DNA from: CAXTSE01 sp035554115
GTDB lineage: Bacteria; Actinomycetota; Actinomycetes; Actinomycetales; Microbacteriaceae
Length of the DNA: 64,000 bases
Assembly: GCA_035554115.1 (NCBI GenBank)
Contig: DATMIW010000012.1
Coordinates: forward strand, 1-64,000
Direction: 5' to 3'
Shown here: piece after piece, positions 52,773 through 60,479 of the stretch
How positions within the stretch are numbered: the first letter of the stretch is position 1
Layout: each line of letters starts with the position of its first letter
Made by a program: the position numbers and the translations under genes
Notes under the pieces: model-generated
Database searches by the model: none
The model's input: only the letters and a program-made list of their open reading frames with translations
What the model was told of the DNA's origin: nothing

Positions 52773-54137
52773 TCAGACGGCGCGGCCGGGGTTGAGGATG
52801 CCGGACGGATCAAACAGGGCCTTCACCGCCAGCTGCAACTCGCCAACGTCCCGACCGAGTTCACGGGCAGCCCAATCGCGCTTCAGCGCACCCACGCCGT
52901 GTTCCGCGGCAATAGTGCCACCCAGTTCGAGAGCGAGCGCGAAGATCGCCTCGGCCGCGGTCAGTTCGGCCACGCCCTCCCCCTCCGGCGGAAGCAGGAT
53001 GATCGGGTGCACATTGCCGTCGCCCGCATGAGCGAATACAAAAATGCGTGCACCCGTGCGCTCGGCAATCGCGTGCACGCCGCCGATCGCATCGGCCAGC
53101 CGAGAGCGCGGTACGGCGATGTCTTCAATCAGCACCCGACCGAGAGCTTCGATGGCGGGGAGCGCTTGCCTGCGCGCGTGAAGCAAGGTCTGCGCGGCAT
53201 CCGGATCGTCAGTCGACTCAATCGATGTGGCGAACGGCGCCACAACAGAGAGGATGTGCTCCATCTCGAGGGATGCACCGAAGCCGTCGGTTTGCACGAG
53301 CAGGAAGGCCTCACCCTGGCTCGCGAAGTCGGTGCCGTCCAGCGAGTCAATGGCGGCGAGCGTAGCCCGGTCGACGATTTCGAGGACGGTTGGGCGGGCT
53401 CCCGAGCGACCGATCGCCAGTACCGCGTTGGCGGCGGCGGCCAGCGACGGCAAGAACACCGCAGCCGTTGAGACTGCCGCGGGCACAGGCAGCAAACGCA
53501 GCGTTGCACTGACGACGATTCCGAGGGTTCCCTCCGATCCGACAATCAGAGACGCGAGGTCATAGCCAGCGACGCCCTTTACAGTCTCCCGTCCCAACCG
53601 CACGAGGCGGCCGTCGGCAAGAACGACATCGAGGGCGAGCACCGCATCCCGCGTAACGCCGTATTTGGCCCCCCGGAGTCCCCCAGCATTTGTGGCAATG
53701 TTGCCACCGATCGTGGAAATTCCCACGCTGCCCGGATCGGGTGCATAGAACAGACCGTGGTGGCGTGCCTCAGCGTCCAGGGCGGCGGTGATGACTCCCG
53801 GCTGAACGACCGCAACCTGGTCGTCAACACGGATCTCGACTATCGCGTCCATGCGCGTCAAATCGAGGACCACGGCACCCTCGCCGGCAAGCGCGGCACC
53901 CGCGAGACCGCTGCCCGCTCCCCGAGGAATGAGCGCAATGCTCCGCTCACTCGCCCATCTCACCACTGACTGCACTTCGGCAACGGACTGAGGGCGCAGC
54001 TGGGCCCAGGGTCGACCAGACGGAAGTGCACCCGATCTGTCGATCGATGCGAGATCCAGTTCAGCTTCCCCGAGAACTATGTCAAGGTCGTCGGGCAAGC
54101 CGGTGCGATCGAAGACCGCAACGGGAACCGCCGTCAC
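52773..54137 (-). CDS. FAD-linked 2-hydroxyacid oxidase (GlcD/LDH-D-like)
   Basis: 454 residues. FAD-binding-4 domain: PRGAGSGLAGAALAGEGAVVLDLTRM and DPGSVGISTIGGNIATNAGGLRGAKYGVTRD; C-terminal FAD-oxidase domain with EDIAVPRSRL, FAHAGDGNVHP and GGTIAAEHGVG. Family members oxidise glycolate, D-lactate and related D-2-hydroxyacids to 2-oxoacids. Here it is between an SsuD-like enzyme and a rhodanese; the substrate could be a sulfur-bearing hydroxyacid such as 3-mercaptolactate (inference). Start overlaps the rhodanese stop by ATGA. Confidence 0.9.
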   Translation of the reverse strand: MTAVPVAVFDRTGLPDDLDIVLGEAELDLASIDRSGALPSGRPWAQLRPQSVAEVQSVVRWASERSIALIPRGAGSGLAGAALAGEGAVVLDLTRMDAIVEIRVDDQVAVVQPGVITAALDAEARHHGLFYAPDPGSVGISTIGGNIATNAGGLRGAKYGVTRDAVLALDVVLADGRLVRLGRETVKGVAGYDLASLIVGSEGTLGIVVSATLRLLPVPAAVSTAAVFLPSLAAAANAVLAIGRSGARPTVLEIVDRATLAAIDSLDGTDFASQGEAFLLVQTDGFGASLEMEHILSVVAPFATSIESTDDPDAAQTLLHARRQALPAIEALGRVLIEDIAVPRSRLADAIGGVHAIAERTGARIFVFAHAGDGNVHPIILLPPEGEGVAELTAAEAIFALALELGGTIAAEHGVGALKRDWAARELGRDVGELQLAVKALFDPSGILNPGRAV

Positions 54138-54601
54138 GCGCCATCCTCGGTGCCCGGGGTCGTGGGCAGACCGGCGTCTTTCCAGGCGGGGTACCCACCC
54201 TCGACATGGATAACGTGGCGGAATCCGAGGTCGAGCAGGCCTTCGGTGACCGGCGTCGAGCCGTTCACCGATCCGCAGATCACAACGATCGGCTGATCGA
54301 GCCCGCTCACGCCCGGCAGGAGGCCGGCGGAGTCCGAGCCGAACTGCTCGGCGAGCTTGTCGCGGTCGGCGACCACAGCCTGTGGCAGGCCGCCCGTGCG
54401 TTCGCGATAACCGTCACTGCGCACATCGACCAGGAGCGCGCCACCCGCAACTGCGGCCGCGGCGAAGGCAGGGCTGACAAGCGGGGCGGGTGCACGGTCC
54501 GATGTCTCAGCCGAGATCGGCTGGGCGGAATCTACCGAATCTGCTGCCGTATCGAATACACACGCGATGGCATTGGCGGGGGTCGTGTCTGTCGTGGTCA
54601 T
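54134..54601 (-). CDS. single-domain rhodanese
   Basis: 155 residues from the ATG at 54601; the 167 residues before it in the open frame have no family character. About 40 disordered residues come before the rhodanese domain with GGALLVDVRSDGYRERTGGLPQAVVADRD, the active-site loop ICGSVNGST (Cys109) and GFRHVIHVEGGYPAWKDAGLP. It carries persulfide from a donor to an acceptor. Coupled by 4 bp to the FAD oxidase gene, suggesting they work together. Confidence 0.85.
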   Translation of the reverse strand: MTTTDTTPANAIACVFDTAADSVDSAQPISAETSDRAPAPLVSPAFAAAAVAGGALLVDVRSDGYRERTGGLPQAVVADRDKLAEQFGSDSAGLLPGVSGLDQPIVVICGSVNGSTPVTEGLLDLGFRHVIHVEGGYPAWKDAGLPTTPGTEDGA

Positions 54602-54665
54602 GAGAATCCTTTTGTGTGAGGGCGGGAAGGTGGCATCGAGGCGAGTCTGGACAGCTACGCCGGGA

Positions 54666-55649
54666 TCAGCTCGCGGTGGACGACTGCAGAAATAGCTCAT
54701 CAAGTGAGCGGGATTCGGGTGGCTCTCCCGTGCGCGACTGCTCCCCCAGTGCTCGTTGAATGAGCTCGGAGTATGGGGTCGGCACCCCGTGTTCGCGACC
54801 CAACAACACAACCTCGCCGGTGAGATGGTCGACTTCGCTGGAGCTCCCCCGCGCGAAACTTTGCCAGGTCGAGAATCGGCCCGACACATGCCCGGGAACA
54901 GCTTCAATGGTGATGCGCCACTCATCGGGATCGGGGACGTTGACAGAAATCCCGGCGGCGGCAAACACCGCCTGCGTCTCATCGCGAACCAACTGCTCGG
55001 CGCGGGCGCGTGTCTCCGTATCGCCTGCGAGCACCTGCACGGCGTTACCGACATTGCCGAGAAGCTTCCACGCTTTGCGCGCCCGGATGTCCGCGACCGC
55101 ACGCGTCAAAAAGCCGGCTTCGCTGAATTCGACGGCAATTTCGTCGATCAGCACATCACCACCGGTGAAGGAATATTCGCCCAGCCAGATGCGAGCCACG
55201 ATCGGATACGACGGAGACACAATTTCGCCCGGCGCCAGATGCGATGCGGCCACAACAATCGTGCCGCCGATGACGGTGCGGAATCGGCGCAGGGCTGCGC
55301 GTTCGGTCGCTATCCCGTTCTGCAAGGTGATGATCGGCAGGTCGACCGCGAGGCCACCACCCTCAACCGGACGCCACGCCCACTCTGCGAGAGCCGCTTC
55401 GGCATCCTGCGCCTTCACCGCAAGAACGAGAACATCATCCGGTTTCAGAGGCACGGCCTCAGGTGAACCGACAACCGGCAAAAACACGGTGTCGACCGAG
55501 GCGGGGCGACGGATAAGTAGGCCGTCACGCGCAATGGTCGCGGCGGTTTCGCCCCGGCCCACAAGCACAACATCTGCGCCATTGCCCTGCAAATGTGCGG
55601 CGAGCAGACCGCCCACTGCTCCCGCGCCGATGACAATGTAGCGGGTCAT
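54666..55649 (-). CDS. ketopantoate reductase-family (ApbA/PanE) oxidoreductase
   Basis: 327 residues. N-terminal NADPH-binding IGAGAVGGLLAAHLQGNGADVVLVGRG, ITLQNGIATERA, and the C-terminal helical domain with KAWKLLGNVGNAVQVLAG and FSTWQSFARGSSSEVDHLTGEVVLLGREHGVPTPYSELIQRAL. Length and motifs fit 2-oxoacid reductases related to PanE. The location between two sulfurtransferase genes, not with panB/panC, makes a catabolic role on a 2-oxoacid more likely than pantothenate synthesis. Overlaps the sulfurtransferase stop by ATGA. Confidence 0.87.
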   Translation of the reverse strand: MTRYIVIGAGAVGGLLAAHLQGNGADVVLVGRGETAATIARDGLLIRRPASVDTVFLPVVGSPEAVPLKPDDVLVLAVKAQDAEAALAEWAWRPVEGGGLAVDLPIITLQNGIATERAALRRFRTVIGGTIVVAASHLAPGEIVSPSYPIVARIWLGEYSFTGGDVLIDEIAVEFSEAGFLTRAVADIRARKAWKLLGNVGNAVQVLAGDTETRARAEQLVRDETQAVFAAAGISVNVPDPDEWRITIEAVPGHVSGRFSTWQSFARGSSSEVDHLTGEVVLLGREHGVPTPYSELIQRALGEQSRTGEPPESRSLDELFLQSSTAS

Positions 55650-56500
55650 CGCGGGTCCGCCCCCACCGCAATGGGACGGTCAAGGTGGTTCGACCACTGG
55701 CTCCACGACCCGGCGTAGACGACGGGATCGAAACCGGCGGCGGTAAGCGCAAACGCGGCATGGGCCGCTGTAATACCCGAGCCGCAATAGGTGGCGACGG
55801 GGCGGTCAGGATCGACACCGAGTTCCAGGAATGACTGCCGCAGTTCGGCACGAGGACGCAGCCGGCCAGCCTCGTCAACACTGTCGGTGGTCGGGGCGCT
55901 TATCGCGCCGGGAATGTGACCCGCGCGCGGGTCGATCGGCTCGACTTCGCCTCGATATCTCTCCCCAGCACGAACGTCGAGCAGCACCCCCCGCATCGGG
56001 AATTCGGCCGCCTCGTCGATGGTGAGAACCGGGAGTGCGTCATAGCTGAGTTCAATGTCACCCGGCTCCGCCTCGACGCTGCCCTCGTCGAGCGGATATC
56101 CTGCCGCCGTCCACCCGCGGAGCGAACCGTCGAGCACCCGTACATCCTCGACGCCGGAGTGGCTCAGCAGCCACCAGGCGCGTGCCGACGACAGGTTCTT
56201 CAGGTCGTCGTAGACGACCACTGTGCGCCCCTTTCGCACACCCCACGAGCGTGCAGCTTCTTGCAGCTGCTCCGCAGGAGGGATCGGATGCCGGCCATCT
56301 GTGAGCGCGCCATGATGGGCGAGCTGCGTGTCGACATCCACATATACGGCACCGGGAATGTGGCCGGCCAGATATTCCGGGCGACCGTCCGGCCGATCGA
56401 GGCGCCACCGCACATCCAGCACCGTGACAGCATCGTTCTGTTGCAACTCGGCGAGCTCAATAGGGGTAATGAGAAGCGACTGAGTGGTGGTGTTAGGCAC
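55646..56500 (-). CDS. two-domain sulfurtransferase, mercaptopyruvate-type
   Basis: 284 residues with tandem rhodanese domains. The N-terminal one is inactive (VVVYDDLKNLSSARAWWLL); the C-terminal one has Cys239 in YCGSGITAAHAAFAL. The CGSG(V/I)T loop is typical of 3-mercaptopyruvate sulfurtransferases (SseA), which make pyruvate and a protein persulfide. Thiosulfate as donor is not excluded. 48 bp downstream of the LysR gene; coupled to the PanE-like gene. Confidence 0.9.
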   Translation of the reverse strand: MPNTTTQSLLITPIELAELQQNDAVTVLDVRWRLDRPDGRPEYLAGHIPGAVYVDVDTQLAHHGALTDGRHPIPPAEQLQEAARSWGVRKGRTVVVYDDLKNLSSARAWWLLSHSGVEDVRVLDGSLRGWTAAGYPLDEGSVEAEPGDIELSYDALPVLTIDEAAEFPMRGVLLDVRAGERYRGEVEPIDPRAGHIPGAISAPTTDSVDEAGRLRPRAELRQSFLELGVDPDRPVATYCGSGITAAHAAFALTAAGFDPVVYAGSWSQWSNHLDRPIAVGADPR

Positions 56501-56548
56501 GGCATTCTCTCTAAGTGTTCGGTGCTGAAGGAGTCGATGGTCCCGGAG

Positions 56549-57502
56549 TCACGCTAAGGATGAGCGAGCCGACTGTCCAAGAGCGATCCCGGATCGGATG
56601 TCATCCGACGCAGTGATGGATGGGGGCGCAGGGGGCACAGATCGCAGGTAGCGGTCGCGCAAAATAAACGGTTCGAGAGCGTGAGCAGCGATCTTCTCAA
56701 GACCAGGATCAAGACCTTTGCGGCTCAGCAGCCGGACGGCTATGCGACCCAATGGCGGCAAATCGGATCGCGCCACCAGCCCGTCGGGGGCGGGGCCCGC
56801 GCTCGGCAGCACCGCTACGCCCAGTCCTGCGCGTGCGGCAGCCAGAACGCCTTCGAGGCTCGTCGATTCTGCGACGACATCGGCCATCCGACCCACCGCG
56901 GCCAGCTCGCGCAGGGCAAGGGAACGCATCCCACACGGCTCTACATATGCGACCAAAGGCACGGTCTCGGTGACTCCGAACGTCGTCCAATTCGGGGCCG
57001 AATACCAGCGGAGAGGAAGCGTTCCGATCTGAGTTCCCTGCTGGTCGGGACCGACAGCAAGCAGGATCGCAAGATCTACGCGACCGCGTTGCACAGCCTC
57101 CATAAGGGCGGTCGATCTGTCGAGATGGAACCGAGTACGCCGGTCGGGGTATGCCGCGGACAGGGTTTGCAGAAGCTCCGGCAGCAGTTGTTCGGCAGCC
57201 GTTTCGGTGGACCCGATGAGGAGGGTGCCTCCCGACCCGATGTCGAGCCGGTCAAGTGCGTCGTCGTGCACGCCCAGGATGCGACGTGCCTCGACCAGCA
57301 GGCGGTCACCGGCGCGCGTGAAGCGCGTGCCGCGTCCCGCCTTCTCGACGAGAGGTTCACCGAGCCGCTTTTCGAGGGCTCGAACATGCTGGCTCACCGT
57401 CGGTTGACTCAGGTGCAGGGCGGTGGCGGCTCGCCCGAATCCGCCGCAGTCGTCGATTGCAACGAAGGTGCGAAGTTGAACGATGTCGAGAGGTTCCGCC
57501 AT
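56549..57502 (-). CDS. LysR-family regulator at the head of the sulfur cluster
   Basis: 317 residues. N-terminal HTH FVAIDDCGGFGRAATALHLSQPTVSQHVRALEKRLGEPL (about 13-51), periplasmic-binding-like effector domain after it. It is in line with, not divergent from, the genes it probably controls: a sulfurtransferase starts 48 bp downstream. LysR proteins such as CysB/Cbl regulate sulfur use in other bacteria; this one cannot be assigned to them by sequence alone. Confidence 0.88.
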   Translation of the reverse strand: MAEPLDIVQLRTFVAIDDCGGFGRAATALHLSQPTVSQHVRALEKRLGEPLVEKAGRGTRFTRAGDRLLVEARRILGVHDDALDRLDIGSGGTLLIGSTETAAEQLLPELLQTLSAAYPDRRTRFHLDRSTALMEAVQRGRVDLAILLAVGPDQQGTQIGTLPLRWYSAPNWTTFGVTETVPLVAYVEPCGMRSLALRELAAVGRMADVVAESTSLEGVLAAARAGLGVAVLPSAGPAPDGLVARSDLPPLGRIAVRLLSRKGLDPGLEKIAAHALEPFILRDRYLRSVPPAPPSITASDDIRSGIALGQSARSSLA

Positions 57503-57603
57503 CGTCCGAGGCTATGTCGGGCTCCGCGGACGGGTCACGGGCGTGACGAAGTGTGTAATTCCGCGACGCCGTATGACGGTGTGGGCCCCAATCCCCCGCG
57601 TAC

Positions 57604-58536
57604 TCAGCTGATCGCGTCGATGACCTGCTCGACCATGAGATCCACCGATTCGCGCGCCGGGCCGACCGGGGGCCGGATGTTGAAGCCGTGGTCGACCCCG
57701 CCGAACTCGTGCACAACAACCGGAACGCCAGCCTCTCGAAGAGCGTCGGCGTAACGGTGGTCTTCTTCCCGTAGCCCATCGAGCGCAGCAGTCTGCATAT
57801 GCGTGGGCGGCATGCCTGCGAGGGGATGCACGCCATCCACGGGTTCGAGGTTCGGGCCATATGCCGGCGAGATGAAGGGATGGGTGCGGTCCGCGACATT
57901 CGGCGCGTAGGCGTAGTCGAGCACCCGTGACACCCCCGGAGACACCGCGGGCTTTTCCGCGAGCCAGGGCTTCTCGCCGCCGGGGACGGTCAGGTCGAGC
58001 GGCGGGTAGTTCAGCACCTGCAAGGCGATGCGCGGGCCTCCGGCATCTCGGGCAGATCGCGCGATCGCTGTCGCAATTGCGCCACCGGCGCTCTGCCCCC
58101 CGACGATCAGGCGAGACCCGTCCCATCCTTGCGCGTCAGCGTTGTCGACAACCCAGTTCAGGATGTCAACGCCCTCCTCGATCGCCACCGGGAACTTCAC
58201 CTGCGGTGTGGTGTCGTAATCGACGTTGAGCACGACCACCCCCGCGCCAACTGCCAGGGCGCGACAGATGTGATCATCTTGCTGCGGCAAACGCACGAGG
58301 TACCCACCGCCGTGGAAGTTCAGATAGATGGCGGGCGCTGCTGTGCCCTTCGGCGGGGAGTAGACGATGCACTGCACCGCACCGTGGCGCGTGGGCACCT
58401 CGATGGTTGTGCGATCACCGGGCGCGTCGGCGAACTCGTCCACGATCTCCTGTGACGTGCGAATGACCAAGGGGGCGATGCCTCGAAGTGCGGTTGTCAG
58501 GACGCGATTGACAAAAGGAGTTTCGAGCAGGCTCAT
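57604..58536 (-). CDS. alpha/beta hydrolase, hormone-sensitive-lipase family esterase
   Basis: 310 residues from the ATG at 58536. HSL-type: oxyanion motif HGGGY (75-79), nucleophile elbow GGQSAGG (Ser149), His in GVDHGFN near the end. It acts on ester or lactone substrates; no signal peptide, so cytosolic. The start overlaps the stop of the TetR gene by ATGA, so the pair are one transcript and TetR is the likely controller. Confidence 0.9.
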   Translation of the reverse strand: MSLLETPFVNRVLTTALRGIAPLVIRTSQEIVDEFADAPGDRTTIEVPTRHGAVQCIVYSPPKGTAAPAIYLNFHGGGYLVRLPQQDDHICRALAVGAGVVVLNVDYDTTPQVKFPVAIEEGVDILNWVVDNADAQGWDGSRLIVGGQSAGGAIATAIARSARDAGGPRIALQVLNYPPLDLTVPGGEKPWLAEKPAVSPGVSRVLDYAYAPNVADRTHPFISPAYGPNLEPVDGVHPLAGMPPTHMQTAALDGLREEDHRYADALREAGVPVVVHEFGGVDHGFNIRPPVGPARESVDLMVEQVIDAIS

Positions 58537-59135
58537 CGGGTTTCCGTTCTTTCCGTTGCGTGGGTCATTGTCTGGATCGCGACCATCAGACGTGAGGCAA
58601 AAACCTCGGGGGCGTCGGGGTCGACCGACACCACCCAATCTGTGACGAACTTCTCGACACCGCCCGTCAGCACGACACTGATGTCACCGATGACTCGGTC
58701 CGGAATGTCGTTTCCCAGCAGACCACGGACCACCTGGCGGTTGAACGGCTGGATCAGCTCGAATACGCGACGGTTGAGCTGTGTACCGCAGGGGCCGTCC
58801 ATCATGGCGCGATAGAAGGCGCGGTAGGCGTCGAAATGGGTGGCGAGAGCGTTGACGGCGAGGTCCTCGTCCGCGTGCTCTGCTGTCGGAACCAGGTGGG
58901 TCGCGAACAGGTCGACCGCGGCCGCGATGAGCGCGTCATCCCGGTCCCGGTAGTGGAGGTAGATCGTCTGACGACTTACTCCCGCTGCCGACGCGATCTC
59001 GGCAAGGGCGACATCGCTGGTGCCGCGCTCGGTGACGAGTGCGATCGCGGCGGCGTGCACCGCATCCCTCGTGCGGACAGCCCGGCGGTCGTGCGACGCC
59101 TCGGACGGACGCGCGCTTTCAGTCGACAAGGCCAT
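58533..59135 (-). CDS. TetR-family regulator of the esterase gene
   Basis: 200 residues. HTH ALVTERGTSDVALAEIASAAGVSRQTIYLHYRDRDDAL (about 33-68). The promoter upstream has TTGTAA and TATTAT hexamers with a 17-bp spacer, and the ATG lies only 6 nt past the -10, so translation is probably leaderless. A perfect palindrome covers the -35 end, giving a simple self-repression model for TetR and the co-transcribed esterase. Confidence 0.88.
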   Translation of the reverse strand: MALSTESARPSEASHDRRAVRTRDAVHAAAIALVTERGTSDVALAEIASAAGVSRQTIYLHYRDRDDALIAAAVDLFATHLVPTAEHADEDLAVNALATHFDAYRAFYRAMMDGPCGTQLNRRVFELIQPFNRQVVRGLLGNDIPDRVIGDISVVLTGGVEKFVTDWVVSVDPDAPEVFASRLMVAIQTMTHATERTETR

Positions 59136-59141
59136 GCCTCG

Positions 59142-59170
59142 ATAATAGACAGTTGTCTTGTAATTTACAA
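59142..59170 (-). promoter_or_regulatory. promoter of the TetR-esterase operon
   Basis: On the minus strand TTGTAA (59170-59165), a 17-bp spacer and TATTAT (59147-59142) form the best sigma-70-type promoter I see in this window. The TetR ATG begins 6 nt downstream of the -10. Confidence 0.7.
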
Positions 59171-59171
59171 G
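59157..59171. promoter_or_regulatory. palindromic operator of TetR
   Basis: CTTGTAA-T-TTACAAG is a perfect 15-bp palindrome over the -35 box of the TetR promoter; outside it GACA (59149-59152) and TGTC (59172-59175) are also complementary but not equally spaced. It is 44 bp from the divergent lipoprotein start and could also affect that gene. Confidence 0.65.
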
Positions 59172-59214
59172 TGTCGATTACCTTTGGAAAGGGCCACGTT
59201 GCTAGACTCCCCGC

Positions 59215-60345
59215 GTGATTTGCAAAGGCATCGTCCGGTTGGTTCCTTTCATTGCGCTCGTCAGCCTCCTGGCTAGTTGCGCAGCGTCCGTGCCTGCGCA
59301 GACCTCGCCCTCTTCGCACTCAGCCGTTGCGCCGACCCCGACAGCGGCCGCCGCGAGCGCGCCCGGGTCGCGTGTTCCGCTCGGCTGCACCGAATTGCTC
59401 GGGACAAGCGCCCTGACCACAATTACCGGAGCCACGCCTCACGCTTACCACGACGAGAGCACCGCGCCGACGAACATCCGCGATATCGCACAGGACCAGT
59501 ACGGCGCGCTCAACTGCGCCTGGTTCCAGCCCGACAACACGATCGCTGGAGCGGGACTACAGCTGGTTGTCGCGCCCAACGCGAAGGCAGCGTTTATGAG
59601 CCGGTTCGCTGCGATTATGGCGGACCAGTCGCTGAGCGCGCACCCCGTTGCGTCCGAGAATATCGCAGGCGACAAGTCTGGATTCTGGTGCGCGGACGTC
59701 GTCGATGCGCTAGGTGCAGACTTTACGTTGCCCATCTGCATCAGTGAGATGCTCGTGTCCGGCTACTGGGTGAGTCTCGAAGTCGACACAGTCAACGGTC
59801 TGTCACGCTCCCAGTTGGTCGCGGCTGTCCCCACCGCGATGAAGGACATCGCCACCCGAATTAAGGCTGCGGGCAGGGCTCCCGCACAGTGGGTCGCGCC
59901 AGCAACTACACCGCCCGGCTTCTGCACGGCCTCGACGAGCACTGCAATTGTCCGCTCAATCTTTGGGGACTCGACGCTTGCGGCTGCAACGACGCCTTCA
60001 ACCAGTACAGCCGCATCCACCATCGGACTCGTCGGCCCATATGCATCCTGCGATTGGAACGGCAAATCCTATGGTTACCTACAAATCAGGTTGCTCGCAG
60101 GAGGGTCGTGGGCCTTTCCATCTTTTGCCCCTGTCCCAACTGGCGACTCGATTTTCACCGCGCAGGACTATTCGGCAATCGCAGTGGCCGGCTCGACATC
60201 AGCGAAAGAAGCCTGTGTCAGCGGCGGGTGCCATGCATTCCTCGCTGTCGGGTCTAGCGCAGTCGAGGTCGCTTACAACGACCCAGGTGTCGCCAAGCGC
60301 GCATCTGTGCTCGCCGCATTCGCGAAGGCACTAACCGCTAGCTGA
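59215..60345 (+). CDS. secreted lipoprotein of unknown function
   Basis: 376 residues from a GTG, 6 nt after TAGACT (possible leaderless start). Signal peptide with lipobox LLASC (Cys22), then a 30-residue Ser/Ala/Pro linker. The rest appears to be two halves, each with a Cys pair pattern: GCTELLG...LNCAWFQP and FCTASTSTAIVRSIFG...ASCDWNGKSYGYLQIRLL. The repeated C-x-n-CxW layout resembles DUF3558-like lipoproteins of actinobacteria, but I cannot confirm it. No clear link to the neighbours. Downstream 134 bp, convergent with nrdB, has only a weak GCGATC/GATCGC hairpin. Confidence 0.8.
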   Translation: MICKGIVRLVPFIALVSLLASCAASVPAQTSPSSHSAVAPTPTAAAASAPGSRVPLGCTELLGTSALTTITGATPHAYHDESTAPTNIRDIAQDQYGALNCAWFQPDNTIAGAGLQLVVAPNAKAAFMSRFAAIMADQSLSAHPVASENIAGDKSGFWCADVVDALGADFTLPICISEMLVSGYWVSLEVDTVNGLSRSQLVAAVPTAMKDIATRIKAAGRAPAQWVAPATTPPGFCTASTSTAIVRSIFGDSTLAAATTPSTSTAASTIGLVGPYASCDWNGKSYGYLQIRLLAGGSWAFPSFAPVPTGDSIFTAQDYSAIAVAGSTSAKEACVSGGCHAFLAVGSSAVEVAYNDPGVAKRASVLAAFAKALTAS

Positions 60346-60479
60346 GCAAACTCGCCGCTTGCAGCTCCCGCGCGGTAACGATGCCATCGCAACGCCCATC
60401 AAATGTGACAATGGGCCACCACCGGTCCAGTCGTCCCGGAAGGCGAAAAGCGCTTAGCGATCCGTCACAGATCGCAGCC

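Noticed and set aside
60346..60479. GCGATC/GATCGC stem between the lipoprotein and nrdB as a bidirectional terminator
   Set aside because: Six-base arms, seven-base loop and no T-tract on either side.
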